Below, piece after piece: positions 8,637 to 19,828 of a stretch of 64,000 nucleotides of DNA. Origin of the DNA: Syncephalastrum monosporum B8922 (lineage: Eukaryota > Mucoromycota > Mucoromycetes > Mucorales > Syncephalastraceae). Under the pieces are notes generated by a model. That model saw only the letters and a program-made list of their open reading frames with translations, ran no database searches and had not been told where the DNA came from. Every line of letters begins with the position of its first letter. Position 1 is the stretch's first letter. Position numbers and translations under genes: made by a program. Location: contig JNEN01000818.1 in the NCBI GenBank assembly GCA_000697355.1, forward strand, positions 1 to 64,000. The letters run 5' to 3'.

Positions 8637-11600
8637 ATGCCAGCCAAGCCAAAGGACAACAGCCGACGCTTGACAGGGTACAACACGGGAGCAGGTCCTG
8701 CTGACCATCAGCCGCAGCAGCACCAGCACCAACACCAGCCCAGGGGCAGGATTCAGCATCAGTCTCTGTACGATGATGACATGGACGACTATGAAGCATA
8801 CAGTCCCGGGGATGATGCGTACGACGATGACGACGATGACGACGATGAGGAAGACCACGATTCAGACGGTTCTGTGCTCAGTATCCCAGACCCTAACATT
8901 GATTTTGATCTGGTATATGCGCTGCACACGTTTGCGGCCACTGTCGAAGGGCAAGCGTCCGTCGTCAAAGGCGATGCACTGACCCTGCTCGACGACAGCA
9001 ACTCGTACTGGTGGCTCGTCAAAGTACTAAAGACGTCCGAGGTTGGCTACATCCCGGCTGAAAACATCGAAACGCCTTACGAGCGCCTGGCCCGTCTCAA
9101 CTCCCATCGCAATATCGAGGTAAATGAAACGCTGCACGCGCCACACGCTACCAGATTGCCCTGACACGTGTTTGGCTCTCCATTTTAGCTGACGCAGCGC
9201 GATATCCAAGATGCGTTCCCGGCCCCACCTTCCGCCAAACCAAACAAAGTCAAGAAGAAAGTCACCCTCGCCAAGGGCGTCCAGTTCCAGTCCCAGATCA
9301 TCATTGGCGCCAGCGACGACGAAGAGTTTGAGGAAGAATACAGCATGTGGCACGAGACGATCCGTTCTGATTCGGAACTCGATACCACCGACAGCGACGA
9401 CGACGACTATTACGACGATATACACATGTACGGCTCCTACAACATGGACCCGTCCCAGCCCTCCCTCACACACACGCATGCTGCGCCGGTCGCGCCGGTC
9501 GCGCCTGCCCCCGTCTATGAGTCGACCTCTGCAGGCCCCGTCGACGCGCCTTCGCCCTCGCCCACGCCGCCTGAACGCCGCAACATGCCCTTCCGCGATA
9601 CGCTCGACCTTGAGCAGTCCGAAACAATCAAAATCTCCCTGACGCCTTCCATCGCGCGCGATTCGGACGAACAGGCGTATGGTGATTACCAGATGAGCAA
9701 GGCCGAAAAACTGGAGAAACTCCTGAGGGAGGACGACCCGCAGCCGCAAAAGCAACGCCGTGGATCCAAGGAGAAGAAGGAAAAGACGGGCCTGCGCAAA
9801 CTCTTCTCCAGAAACAAGGACAAGGACAAGAAACAACGCAAGGGCAGCACACAATCTGTGACCGAGACCGTCGACACCGCCTCGGTCAGCTCACAGTCGA
9901 CGGGCTACTCGGATCGCGACCGCGCTGGCAGCATTGACTCAACACATCTCCAGGCCAGCGAGCCGGTCCAGCCCGCGATGCTCAAAATATACGCCGGAAA
10001 CCTTTTCTTCGACGCTGAGTACAAGGTCACGCACGCCTACCCTTCCACGACCACAGCCGAGTTGATTCAGCAGGCCGTCGACTCCTTTGACATTCGGGGC
10101 CACCGGCCCACGGCCGACGTCTGCGCTGATTACGCCCTCACCGTCAAGGGAATCGACGGAGACGAGTACACACTCGTGCCCCTGGACCGGCCCCTTGCCA
10201 TCTATCACTCGCTGACCGATCATTTGAACACACCGATGCCCTCGCTCAAGAAGGCACGCCGCATTTCAGCCCTGATGGCGGCCAACGAAGGCGCGCGCAT
10301 GGGCGGACCGAAGGAAGATTCTGAGCACGCCGACGAAGTACGTTTCTATCTGCACAGCAAGACGCGCCGATCCGAGGAGAGCCAGGTACCGATCAAGGTC
10401 TCACTGTTTGCGGACGAAGTCGGCGGATACACCTCCATGCTGCGCCCAGACCAGACGCGCGTTGATAAATCTGTCTCGGTACCGATCCACGCGATTGTAC
10501 TCGATGTCACAACGCTGTTACTCGAGAAGTTCCACATCCTAAACGGCATTGCCTATGCGAGCGAAGTGGATGAACACACGCTGCGCCTTCACGGCGGCGA
10601 GGCCATACGGTATCAGCTCTGCGTGAGCCGGCAGGGTCAAGGTGACAAAAATGACACATGCGCTATGCCTTCCTGAGGAACTCACACATTCTTTTGTTAG
10701 AGCAACCACTGGACCCCGCGGTGAGAATTAGCAGTGCATTCGGCGACATCCTTCCACCCGTGCAGCATCGACGTAGCAGCAATCCTGACCGATCATCGGT
10801 CGCGTCTCTCTCGTCTGTGATCAACACACCCCTTCCTGATGAAACCTTTTTTGTTTTGCGCCGCTTGCAGTCGCAACCCCCACCTCAGACGGCTGCGGAG
10901 CGACCCGTGCGCCCGCCTCGTCCAGTGCGCCACGATACACCCATGCCTCGGCTGTCTGACACGCCCTCCCCTGTGCCGCCGAGCGATACCGTGCCAGCCA
11001 TGCACCCGCTCGAGAATCGCCAGCAGCAAGAGCCCCAGCAAGAACTGGAACAACAGCAGCTGACGGAGGAACCTGAATCCGCCGTGGATGTCCTGCTGCG
11101 ACTCGACGAGGCCCTGGACAGTCTGGCCCACACACGAAACAGCAACGAGCCACTCACCGAGGCCATCACGCATCAGATGGAAAGCCAGCAAAATCAGCAG
11201 CGCCAGATCACCCGTTCGCCCGAGTCCGGCGAGTCCCAGCAGATCCCCATCCTCCGCACACCGGAGCCTGACGCATTCATCCCGCCCGAAACGCCTCAAC
11301 CGCAGCCATCCAAGCCGCGACAGCAGTCGATGCTGTTTTGCGACGACTTTGGCATGAAGGACCTGATGATTCTCATCCGCGGCGCAGCACGATACGCGGA
11401 AGAGACAGAGAAACACTCGGGGCACAAGCGGTCGTCTTCCATCCGATCCGAGATCAGTCAGATCTACCGCGAAGACCAGCAACGGCTGGAGCAGCTCGAA
11501 AAGGTAGGCTTGCCTCTATACATGGCCCTTGTCTTTACTGACGGATACTCTATAGGAACTGGATCGTTTGATGGCGGATGCGGTGCAAGTTTACCAATGA
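8637..11600 (+). CDS. SH3 and Ras-association domain protein, Tea4/Bud14-like
   Basis: Four exons (8637-9119, 9189-10641, 10701-11503, 11556-11600) join to 927 residues. After a Gln/His-rich start and an Asp run (about residues 60-80) comes an SH3 domain at about 95-155 (DLVYALHTFAATVEGQ, NSYWWLVKVL, VGYIPAENIETPYERLARLN). The extended ETPYERLARLN end is characteristic of the Bud14/Tea4 family of polarity landmarks that recruit PP1 phosphatase and formins. A Lys-rich segment precedes a Ras-association-like ubiquitin fold at about 425-515 (AMLKIYAGNLFFDAEYKVTH to PLAIYHSLTDHLN). The C-terminal third is Pro/Gln-rich and ends in a coiled-coil-like helix. The role at hyphal tips is inferred from the family. 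The N-terminal SH3 assignment is firm, the Tea4 orthology moderate. Confidence 0.75.
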
Positions 11601-11968
11601 TACAAAACTGTAGAATATACCCCTTCTTCTATTAAGTAATGAAAGCCACATGATCTATCGTACGGCTGTCAAACGTTGACATTGAGACTTTTTGGGGTCA
11701 CGTGTGCGATTTGCGACACGACGCCATCACTCAAGAAGGCAGGTAGCCGATCGACAAGTGTCTGTGCGCAACATTTATTTTGTTTAGGATATCAATTAGA
11801 AAAAGGGTACTTAGTGGAGGAGCAACACGTCATTATACGAGTGGATAGGATGAGGTATTAGGGACAAAGAAGGGGGTGGGCCGCGCGGATTAGAAAGGAC
11901 GGATGGGGGCGAGGGGGGAAATGGGATAACAGTCGAGTAGGTGTATATGGAGTAGATCTTGTAATTCT

Positions 11969-14374
11969 CTAGGTCTGGTAAAAGAAGCCGGAGCCGAGAC
12001 CGGGTGGGACGGGCGGGGCCTCGACATGCCCGTGCGGTACCTCGACGCGATCACCTGCAATCTGGAGCAACTTGACCCGGACTCCAATCTCGGTCAGCGA
12101 ATGGAGATACTCGGCCGTGTCTTTGCTCGTGATACCCTTGTCGAGGAGCATGCTCAGACCATCCTTCCATTCGGACGCCTGTTCGCTGGAAGAGCAAATG
12201 AATTCGGCGACCTGCAATCCACGGTCGTCGCTCGCGGACGAGACGAGCTTGAAAGACAAGTCTTGGATGATTGGCATCGACGCCTTGCGCCCGAGCGGTT
12301 TGATCTCGATCGTGTCCCGGTCGAGCTCCAATCGGTAGGGCAGTTGCTCGTAATTCCGGATGATGGGCGCAATCTTGTCGTTAAAGTCACCAAACTGAAG
12401 GATCTTTTTGGAAGGACACAGCTTGTAGTATCGCCACCGCTTGCCGGTGTTGGAAGACGACGAGCTCGTGAGGGAGGGGGTCATTGCGTTCAGTGCACTG
12501 CTAGCCGTGTTGCCCGACCCGGAGCTGCTGCTGCCACCAGCCGTGCCGACATTCAGCTGTCCGCTGCTGTTGGTGTTGGTTGTGGCCAGAGTCACAATGC
12601 GTTGGCTCGAGATCGGGCAAGGGAACCAGGCACCCCGTAAAAGGCAGTTGATCCGCTGCCGCTTAATAAACTCGTACGACTGTTTGTTGAGCCGGGTGCG
12701 TAAATTGCTAATGTATGGATGAACATCAGCACACATGCCAAAGCAAGCAGAAATGAGACTTCGTTTACCGTATCGCTTCACGGCCAAGCAAGTCATCGGC
12801 CCATTCGAGCTCCTTCAACCGGCGATCTCGAATAACATGGTACGGCGTACCTAGCATGACGCGATCAAACTCGAAAATGTCCTTCACGCCCTCGCTTTTC
12901 AAGGTGACGCGCAACTGACTGCGGACAAGGGCAGACACTTTGGAGAAATCGCTCGTCGAAGCTTCCATGTCGTGGAACAGTCGGCAGAAACACTGCAGCG
13001 TTGTGGATTGGATATGATCGAAATTCAGCAGCAATGGCTCAAGCACAGCCGACGAGTCTACCCTACGTGAGCGGGCGTTTCATTTTTCAACACGTCTTGC
13101 ATACTTACATCCTGAATTAATGTTCCAATAGCTACAGAGTAGCTCTGTCACCTCAATGCTGGCCTTAGCCACCGGACAGCGTTTCGGCTCGAGGCGATGG
13201 ATTTGCTCCAGAATAATCTAATCGAATGCGTCACACACCATGCAAAAAGGCTTCCGTAGTGGCTTTCATACCTCGGCAAACAGCTCCTGTTGTTGGGTTG
13301 CAAAAGTGTGCATTCTTTCGAGACCAAACACGCCGGTGCGGCCAAACTCGCGCTGAGGCACTTCCGTCTGAACAGATCACGCATGTCAGAGCCTTTTGTA
13401 TGCAGCGCGATCAGGCCACTTACAGCAAAACCGAGCTTTTTCCACTTGCGTGCGCCTGAAACAGGCACGTCTGCCACATGGGCCGCATTCCATATATCTT
13501 CGAGCATCTGCGCATGGCGGGGGTTATGGATAGAGATTTGCGTCTTTCGTCTTCTTTGGACATTGATCATGAGGGCGGACTGGAATTCGAGCAAATGCTC
13601 CTTGAGTTCCTCCGAGGGGTGGTCATTCATTAGTCGCTAACACACCGCATTATCAGCCCAAGTTAAAGCAACGATCATCTGTTCTGTCATACCAAAACAC
13701 CTTTGCGGGTCGCAGCCCTCTCGAGACCCTCCAGAAGCTCGGAACGATGGTCGTCCGTCACCATCTTGAGCATGGCTGTCAGCAAGGACAGACTGTTGAG
13801 GCAGAGGGTGTAATCCGAGCTCTGCAGGCGTTGGGTGAGGATAGCCAAGAGTTCGGGCTCGCGCTGGAGCACGTCGTGGAGGGTGGCATAACCGAATGCT
13901 TCGTTGCTGACAATCTGGTTCAATATGGCTGTGCCGGGACGGCAGATGGTCACCAAGGTCTGTGTGACTGTGATATGCGCTACCTCGGATACAAAGTCGG
14001 TTGTCAGCGCTTCCCAACTCGCGGCATGTGCCATGAGCGACAAGAACGAGTTGAGCGCATACGCCAAAGTGTTGCCCGATGCTTTTCGAATAATCTCGCA
14101 CAATGACTCGAGGCCACCTCGCTCAAGAAACTCGGACGCGAACTCGGGCGCCTTTCCAGTACCACGTGTGAGAGAAAGGCGCTTCAACGTGTATTCTTTT
14201 TATTACCTGGAGATACTTTTGCAAAGAAAACGTGGCAATCTTAAGGGCCTTGTCATCTTTAGACACGATGCTGCCTGATTGAGCTAAATTAGCACCTGCA
14301 GACATGCGCTTGACAAGCTTTTCGGCTTCGCCTGCAGGCGTGGCCGACTCAAACTCGTAGGACTCCGTCGACAT
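11969..14374 (-). CDS. ELMO/CED-12 family protein
   Basis: Seven exons (14207-14374, 13693-14151, 13424-13636, 13272-13367, 13109-13217, 12769-13057, 11969-12707) join in frame to 690 residues, close to animal ELMO1. Residues 1-210 are an armadillo-like region (SLQKYLQ, EFASEFLERGGLESLCEIIR, GNTLAYALNSFLSLMAH). The ELMO domain follows (EFGRTGVFGLERMHTF ... ELLCSYWNINSG). After a Ser/Gly linker comes a C-terminal PH domain (KRWRYYKLCPSKKILQFGDF ... SASDDRGLQVAEFIC...SEWKDGLSMLL). The tail carries EAPPVPPGLG, a PxxP motif comparable to the one through which ELMO binds the DOCK SH3 domain. In animals and Dictyostelium, ELMO-DOCK activates Rac. A partner DOCK gene is not in this window. It is convergent with the SH3-RA gene, with 368 bases between the stops. 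Confidence 0.9.
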
Positions 14375-15195
14375 GAAGAGCACTCGAGAATAGCAGTGGA
14401 ACCTTTTCCTCCCACTCCCCCACGCGCATGAAATTCTCTGTCTTTTGCCGGGCTCTGAATTTCGCCCAAACACTATTGGAGAAAAATAATGATCTGCACA
14501 GTCGATTACAAGTCTGTGGAAGTCAATACCGTCCTTGTCGTGGCAGTTCTAGGCTGTCAGAGCCAAAGTCTGTAGTGTATGACTCATGTTTGTAGCCAAA
14601 ATTCAGAAAAAGAGGCAGTGGTATCGTTTCAAAGAAATATGGCTATGAGGCCAAATCCAAAGCACAGACCAATCCATTGAACAACTCATGATTTATAGTA
14701 CTGCACATGCGTATATTACAGGTCGTACACCACATGTAGCGAATATACATACTTGTATACTGATTAAGTTGCAGAAAGATTATCCAAATCATGCTTTGCA
14801 GCTCTTCGTATATCGTATGCGCATGGAATAACCTCGTCTTCGACTTCTTTGTTGCATTTCTTTTCCGTTTAAGATGAAAAGGTAAAAGTGCATACGATCA
14901 TTGTTGGACAAATTATGAATGCTTTTCCCTTCTGCCTCAGATCACTGATAGACAGCACATAAAGCACTTGAGCAATGCCAATTTAAAAAGCAAAAGCTAT
15001 TACGGGTAGGAAAGAAAACTAGAAAGAGCCGCTACCATTGCTCTGGTTGTGTACTTTTGTGAGCAGCCCAGACCAGAGTCAGCACTCTCCATCTGGTGTT
15101 GTTCTTTTATTATGCTTTGCTCTTTAATGACAGAAGATCTTTTTGCGCTGGCTACTAAGCACAACATATAAAGAAGAGTAAGCTAGAGTATAAGC

Positions 15196-15231
15196 TATAG
15201 AGTATGAGCATAGAGTATGAGCATAGAGTAT
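15196..15231. repeat. Short tandem repeat, 13-base unit ATAGAGTATGAGC
   Basis: The unit ATAGAGTATGAGC occurs twice in tandem, followed by a third partial copy (ATAGAGTAT), and is preceded by diverged GAGTA/AGCTA copies. It lies in a non-coding interval. Confidence 0.7.
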
Positions 15232-15525
15232 CTCTCAGCAGTACATGGTCAGCTCACTGGAGTTTGCTGCTCCCATTTATAAGAGTGTCCAAAGTCGAGA
15301 GATATGTAGTATACATCATTCATGCAGTGAGTAGATACTCTTGCTACATCGCAGTCAGATAGCTTCTGCTGTGTCCATCACATACGTCTCAAAAAAATGA
15401 GGCTTCACGAATGAAGTTATCATCATCCTGCAAGTCTAACTTTCGGCTCAAAAGCGAAAAGAAAGATGAAGAATAAAAGGGTGGCTCCGTGCACCCATTT
15501 ATGTTGCCGTTTTAGGCGTTCGGTC

Positions 15526-15542
15526 CAGACTGCCGCAGTCTG
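15526..15542. repeat. Perfect inverted repeat, 7-base arms, 3-base loop
   Basis: CAGACTG-CCG-CAGTCTG is a perfect hairpin or operator-like palindrome in an otherwise gene-free interval. It could be a protein-binding site, an RNA hairpin or chance. Confidence 0.6.
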
Positions 15543-16155
15543 CTTTGGCATATGGGAGTCTTTTTGTTCGGTCATGTGGAAATGTTTACATGAGATTTTA
15601 ATTACCGCTTTTCCTTTTATTCCATGTGATTGATGGACAAGACCTACTTGTTTTACTGGAGAAGGAGATGTATGAGCAACTACGGTGATGACGCAAAAGG
15701 TTCAATATGCGTAGTGGGCGAGGAGATCTCTGTGGTACCAGCAGCAGCCAGGGAGGTGACAGGAACCGCTATTGATTTTTTGTCGCAGTCGTGTACTACC
15801 CTCTGCATGACAGAGTGGACTGAAAGTGGAAAATGTGCTATCACGTATCGGGTGCGTCAGCACACAGCCGTCCTTAACGTGTTGGTTCGCCGCAAATGTT
15901 TTACGTGTATGTGTTGGTCATAAAAGATATCTTTATGTATGTGATATGATATCCTCTTGTGTTCTGTGCTGATGAAAGGCACACGGGTAGAACACGGAGA
16001 GAGCTAAAGCATATACCTTTTGTCGTGCATAGTATTTGAAGACACACGACGAAACGATAAATACAAGGGCCTATATATTATATAGTTTTGGTAACATAGG
16101 GTATTTAAAATCAGAAATCGCTTGACTATATACATGGAGACAAAGGCACACAGGC

Positions 16156-16912
16156 CTAAGCATGAGGAATCCATTTCTGGAGCTCTGTTCGGGCTGCAGA
16201 TCGACGCATCGCTTCTGCCACAGGAACGAGATATATAGCAAGGTGATGTAACTGTCGAGCAGAGCATAATCTGGCGCATTGTGCAAGTCGAGAGACAAAC
16301 TCGGCATGGTCGTAATCTTTAGAGAGGAGTAATAATGAGTATAATCCTTATAAAAAGACCCAATAAGCTACTCACGCGCATGATCTCGGCGCAAGAGCCG
16401 CAACAGGTCTTGTTTCAGACCCCACATTGTATCAACGCACGGGACAACAGAAGAGGCCATTCGCTTTTTGGAGTTGCCTGTGCGTTTGACGACACGTTTG
16501 GCCTTTTTGGGAGGTGCGGGCGGTTCGCTGTCGGCGCGTGCGCGCTTCTTGGCGTGGTCGGGGGCGGCAGAGGGGAGAACAACGGTGGGGGGGGTCGGTT
16601 CGGGCGATGGCGATGGCCGTGCAGCAGGCACTTTGGGACGCCAAAAGGCTTCGCGTAGACGCGAGTAGCTTTCAAAGAGATCCGAGTATTGCACATCGAA
16701 AATGTTCTCGCAGAGGCGGGGGCGCTGGTTTGGCGTCAGTCAGTGGATCTGTGAGTCATTGTCCTGCATCTTGATCAGTGAGTGGTGTTACCTCTGCTGC
16801 CAGGCTCTGCTGAGCAACGGACTCGAGATCACCGACCAACTTGGGGAGACGAAGCAAGATAAGTTGTGTGCTGATAAAGAGAGGCGAAGTGCTTACATCA
16901 GAGAGGCGCATT
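16156..16912 (-). CDS. Hypothetical protein with basic Pro-rich centre
   Basis: I do not recognise this gene. A consistent model has exons 16898-16912, 16792-16839, 16376-16724 and 16156-16316, all with good GT-AG signals and matching phases, giving about 190 residues. It starts MRLSD, continues with a helical part (LVGDLESVAQQSLAAE, YSDLFESYSRLREAFWRPK), then a Pro/Ser stretch and a basic KKAKRVVKRTGNSKKR segment that looks like a nuclear localisation signal. It ends in a helical region (FVSRLAQCARLCSARQLHHL ... LQKWIPHA). The five-codon first exon is the least certain part, because the open frame extends further upstream without an ATG. A small nuclear, complex-subunit-like protein is a guess. 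Confidence 0.55.
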
Positions 16913-17974
16913 GCTATGCCGTCTGGGCACGTTGAAAGAAGAAACAGATTGTCCCGAATGGAGTTTTCTATTTTTTGCGCTTTGGGCAATCAAGGCACCC
17001 CGTCACAACGACACCACCGAAAAAGTGTAGCAAGCGATTTGTTACAAGTATATCTGCAGATGCTCGGTGTGCTTTTATTAACGCACCAGCATATACAAAG
17101 TTCACTTTCATCTATCACTGTTGGCTCCTCCCTTGCTGCGATTTTAATAAGTGATCCTACTTCCTATCCAGTACACGTTTGAAAGAGTCCATTCCGTAGG
17201 GCCACTCTGTCTGAAGCAGATTTATTTGCAACGGGTACCTCAGTGCAACCATGATATGTGTCTTCGCTATTCATGATATCTCAGTGTTTCAAGCCCTCGT
17301 CATGCAATGACAGACGCTGCCGCTTTAAGGCTTTGAATCCTGTCAAACAAACTGCTCGAATACAAAGTCTGGCGTCGAACCCGTCAATGCCATGTGTGAA
17401 TGGCAACGACAGAAGCTCAATACTGGAGACCCGGGGGCATTATAAAACAATGGTTGCGAGCTCGAATCTGTTCTTGGCTGTAATATATCAAGCTGCTTCC
17501 TGGCATACGTACCTCACTCATGCACCTATGCACAGCCATCCTTCACCCAAGTAAAGCCATGCCTCTTGCCCAAGCTTATGTAGTATGCGTTCGATCTATA
17601 ACCGCAGACGAAACATTTGCATATGAATTGCTTGAGTCATACATAGGTGTTGGACTGCTCACAAACGGTAATCCACGGCGAATTTTCCATAGAAGGGCGT
17701 GATTTTCGACTAGCAGCGTTATGATGTCACCCAAATATGCCGCCATGTACCTCACTTTGGATGGCTGATAATTTGCATGTCAAACGACATAGACTCACTT
17801 GAATTATAACGTCATTCATCATAGAAGTAGTTTAATGTACTGGCATCTTGGACCTTTAGTGCATGATGATTGGGGCCCAGCGCGCACAGTTTCAAGGTGA
17901 CACCAAAACTTTGCTTTAACTGTCGTCCATTTGGGGAGAGCGGCAAAAGTGTCTCATTTCCCATTTTCGTAATC
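16913..17974. other. Intergenic
   Basis: About 1.06 kb between two divergent genes. No supported gene; only short ORFs with no family resemblance. Confidence 0.55.
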
Positions 17975-18625
17975 ATGTTCATATTAAAGCAGAGCGTGCC
18001 TAAGCTCTCGCAGATACGACACTATGCGAGCGTACCTGCCAAGCGAAAAGAGACCCCATATGAAGTCCTCTCGCTGCCTCCGCATGCCAGCAGGGCCGAT
18101 ATCAAGCGTCGGTACTATGAAATGGCCAAAACACTGCATCCCGACCGACCAACAGGCAATCTCGAGCGCTTTCAGCTTGTCAATCGTGCCTATGAGATTC
18201 TGTCCAATCCATCGAAACGGGATCTGTACGAGCGCAGCGGCCTCGGCTGGGACGTGTCTATCAACGTGACAACAAACCCGCGACCGCAGGCGTATCACTG
18301 GGGGGTGGACCACGAAACGTACCAGGGTGGCGACTGGTCGAACCACGGCAAACCACGTTTCATGAAGAACGAAACGTTTATATCGATTGTGGCCGGTGTC
18401 TCTGTCGCTCTAGGCATTCTTCAGTTCTGCACCATCATGGGAGGGCATGGCACACTCCAACATGCGGCAGACCGCCACCATGTGCGTACCTCAAAGGACC
18501 TCGAAAGAGCACGCACAGAGGCACAGCTCTTTGGCAACCAGCGTGCGGTCGAGCGCATGATGAACCAGCGCATGAGATACTGGCGAGAAAATACAGACAA
18601 TACTGCCCATTCAAAAGACAACTAG
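17975..18625 (+). CDS. Mitochondrial J-domain (DnaJ/Hsp40) protein
   Basis: A single exon of 216 residues starts at the ATG at 17975. That start gives a basic, hydroxylated mitochondrial-type presequence (MFILKQSVPKLSQIRHYASV); upstream codons in the same frame do not. The J-domain spans about residues 28-93 (TPYEVLSLPPHASRADIKRR, then AKTLHPDRPTG, FQLVNRAYEILSNPSKRDLY) with the Hsp70-activating HPD at 55-57 intact. A hydrophobic segment (FISIVAGVSVALGILQFCTI, about 133-153) suggests inner-membrane anchoring, followed by a charged tail. It resembles the single-J-domain mitochondrial membrane proteins such as yeast Jid1 or animal DNAJC30; which one is not decided. It lies 175 bases upstream of the proline-rich gene on the same strand. 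Confidence 0.85.
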   Translation: MFILKQSVPKLSQIRHYASVPAKRKETPYEVLSLPPHASRADIKRRYYEMAKTLHPDRPTGNLERFQLVNRAYEILSNPSKRDLYERSGLGWDVSINVTTNPRPQAYHWGVDHETYQGGDWSNHGKPRFMKNETFISIVAGVSVALGILQFCTIMGGHGTLQHAADRHHVRTSKDLERARTEAQLFGNQRAVERMMNQRMRYWRENTDNTAHSKDN

Positions 18626-18800
18626 ACCCAGGAATGCTTTTCTGTCTCTCTCCCAACCAGTCCAGCGTGTCAAGCCCTAGACTTTCTATACGCTACGATT
18701 CCCAACTTCCTTCCCATACACATACGTTTCTCCGTTCCTGCTGCTTTCTTACTTCCCTTTCTTATCTTTTTGTTTTGCTTTATCTGCTTAATTCACTACC

Positions 18801-19787
18801 ATGGATCCTCAACAGATAAAGAAGGAGGAGGGCCAGAAGCACCACAAAGACCATCATGCCCAAGACGAACCACCTATGAAAGGTAAAGAGGTCCAGGACG
18901 GGATTCGCGTCAGGGCAATCCCAGCTTATCGCGGTTTCCTTTTTTTTTTTCCTCTATTAGAATCTGGCATGGTGATGCAAGACGAGCTGCGACCTCAGGA
19001 TGACCGCAAAGACCCAAAGGCCAAGGGCGAGGATCAGGTTTATACGATGCATGAAGAGAACACGCGTACCCTTCAGAACAAGCAAGCCGAGTCCACGCCA
19101 AAAGATAGGAGTCAATCAGCCGACCCAACCTCAAAAGAGACGAGCGATCCAGCGGAGCCCTCTCAAAAGTCGAAGAAGGAACAAGCTGAGGCGACCCAAA
19201 GTGACCAGAAGGATCAACCCAATCCGACCCTGAAAGACAAGATGGAAAAAGCGGAGCCCACCCACCCTGCAGATGGGCATGCGTCCGACAAAGCGTTGGA
19301 TGCAGCAGCAGCGCCGCCCGCGACGACGCCCAACCCCCCTCCTCCACCGCCGCCAGGCAAACCCGCCGACAAGCCTGCTACCACAACTGCACCGCCCCCG
19401 GCCGCCCATCCGCAGACGACCACGACCCAGAAAGCTAATGCTACGCCGCCACCACCTGCTAATAATCCGCCGCCTCCATCGACGAACAATCCACCGCCCC
19501 CGCCTGGCAAAAATCCGCCACCACCGCCTGGACAGCAACCGCCGTCGCCCCCGCCTGGCAAGAAGAACCCCCCGGAGATGCCACCCAACAATCGACAGCC
19601 GACACAGCACCAGCCGTCGCCTACACAGCCGTCTCAGCCCTACACGAGTCTGCCGCCTGGCAGTGACCTAGGCTCTATTGGTCAGCTCGGTCAAATTGGC
19701 GTGTTTAGCGACGCCCACCGCCCGTTTCCGTCGGCATTCATCTGGTTGGCCGTCCTCCTCGTCCTGTTCAAACTCACAAGGCAATAA
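18801..19787 (+). CDS. Proline-rich tail-anchored protein, unrecognised
   Basis: The frame opens with MDPQQIKKEEGQKHHKDHH and stays open for 328 codons. A 78-base intron with good signals (donor GTAAAG at 18883, T-rich tract and TTAG at 18960) probably lies inside; removal leaves 302 residues. Because 78 is divisible by three and contains no stop, retention also gives an intact protein. The first half is highly charged (K, E, D, Q, S repeats). The middle is a polyproline region with PPPPPG-type repeats, a possible profilin, SH3 or WW ligand. The last 20 residues (SAFIWLAVLLVLFKLTRQ) form a single tail-anchor helix with a basic end, suggesting ER or mitochondrial outer membrane. Function is unknown. 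Confidence 0.7.
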   Translation: MDPQQIKKEEGQKHHKDHHAQDEPPMKGKEVQDGIRVRAIPAYRGFLFFFPLLESGMVMQDELRPQDDRKDPKAKGEDQVYTMHEENTRTLQNKQAESTPKDRSQSADPTSKETSDPAEPSQKSKKEQAEATQSDQKDQPNPTLKDKMEKAEPTHPADGHASDKALDAAAAPPATTPNPPPPPPPGKPADKPATTTAPPPAAHPQTTTTQKANATPPPPANNPPPPSTNNPPPPPGKNPPPPPGQQPPSPPPGKKNPPEMPPNNRQPTQHQPSPTQPSQPYTSLPPGSDLGSIGQLGQIGVFSDAHRPFPSAFIWLAVLLVLFKLTRQ

Positions 19788-19828
19788 AGAAAAGGAAGGA
19801 AGAGAAAATAAAAAAAAGGGAACATAGT

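Larger units (their letters stand above)
14375..16155. other. Intergenic region with small repeats
   Basis: About 1.8 kb without a convincing gene. It contains a 13-base tandem repeat near 15196-15231 and a perfect short inverted repeat at 15526-15542. The first part is the upstream flank of the ELMO gene. The longest ORF (15630-15923 +) has no family resemblance. Confidence 0.5.

Noticed and set aside
9027..9854. 275-codon minus-strand ORF
   Set aside because: Exact antisense shadow of the SH3-RA gene exon 2, which has clear domains.
15630..15923. 97-codon plus-strand ORF
   Set aside because: No family resemblance and no support for splicing or promoter.
17355..17390. Minus-strand GGGTTCGACGCC resembling a tRNA B-box
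   Set aside because: The T-stem does not pair and no acceptor or anticodon arms are found at proper distance.
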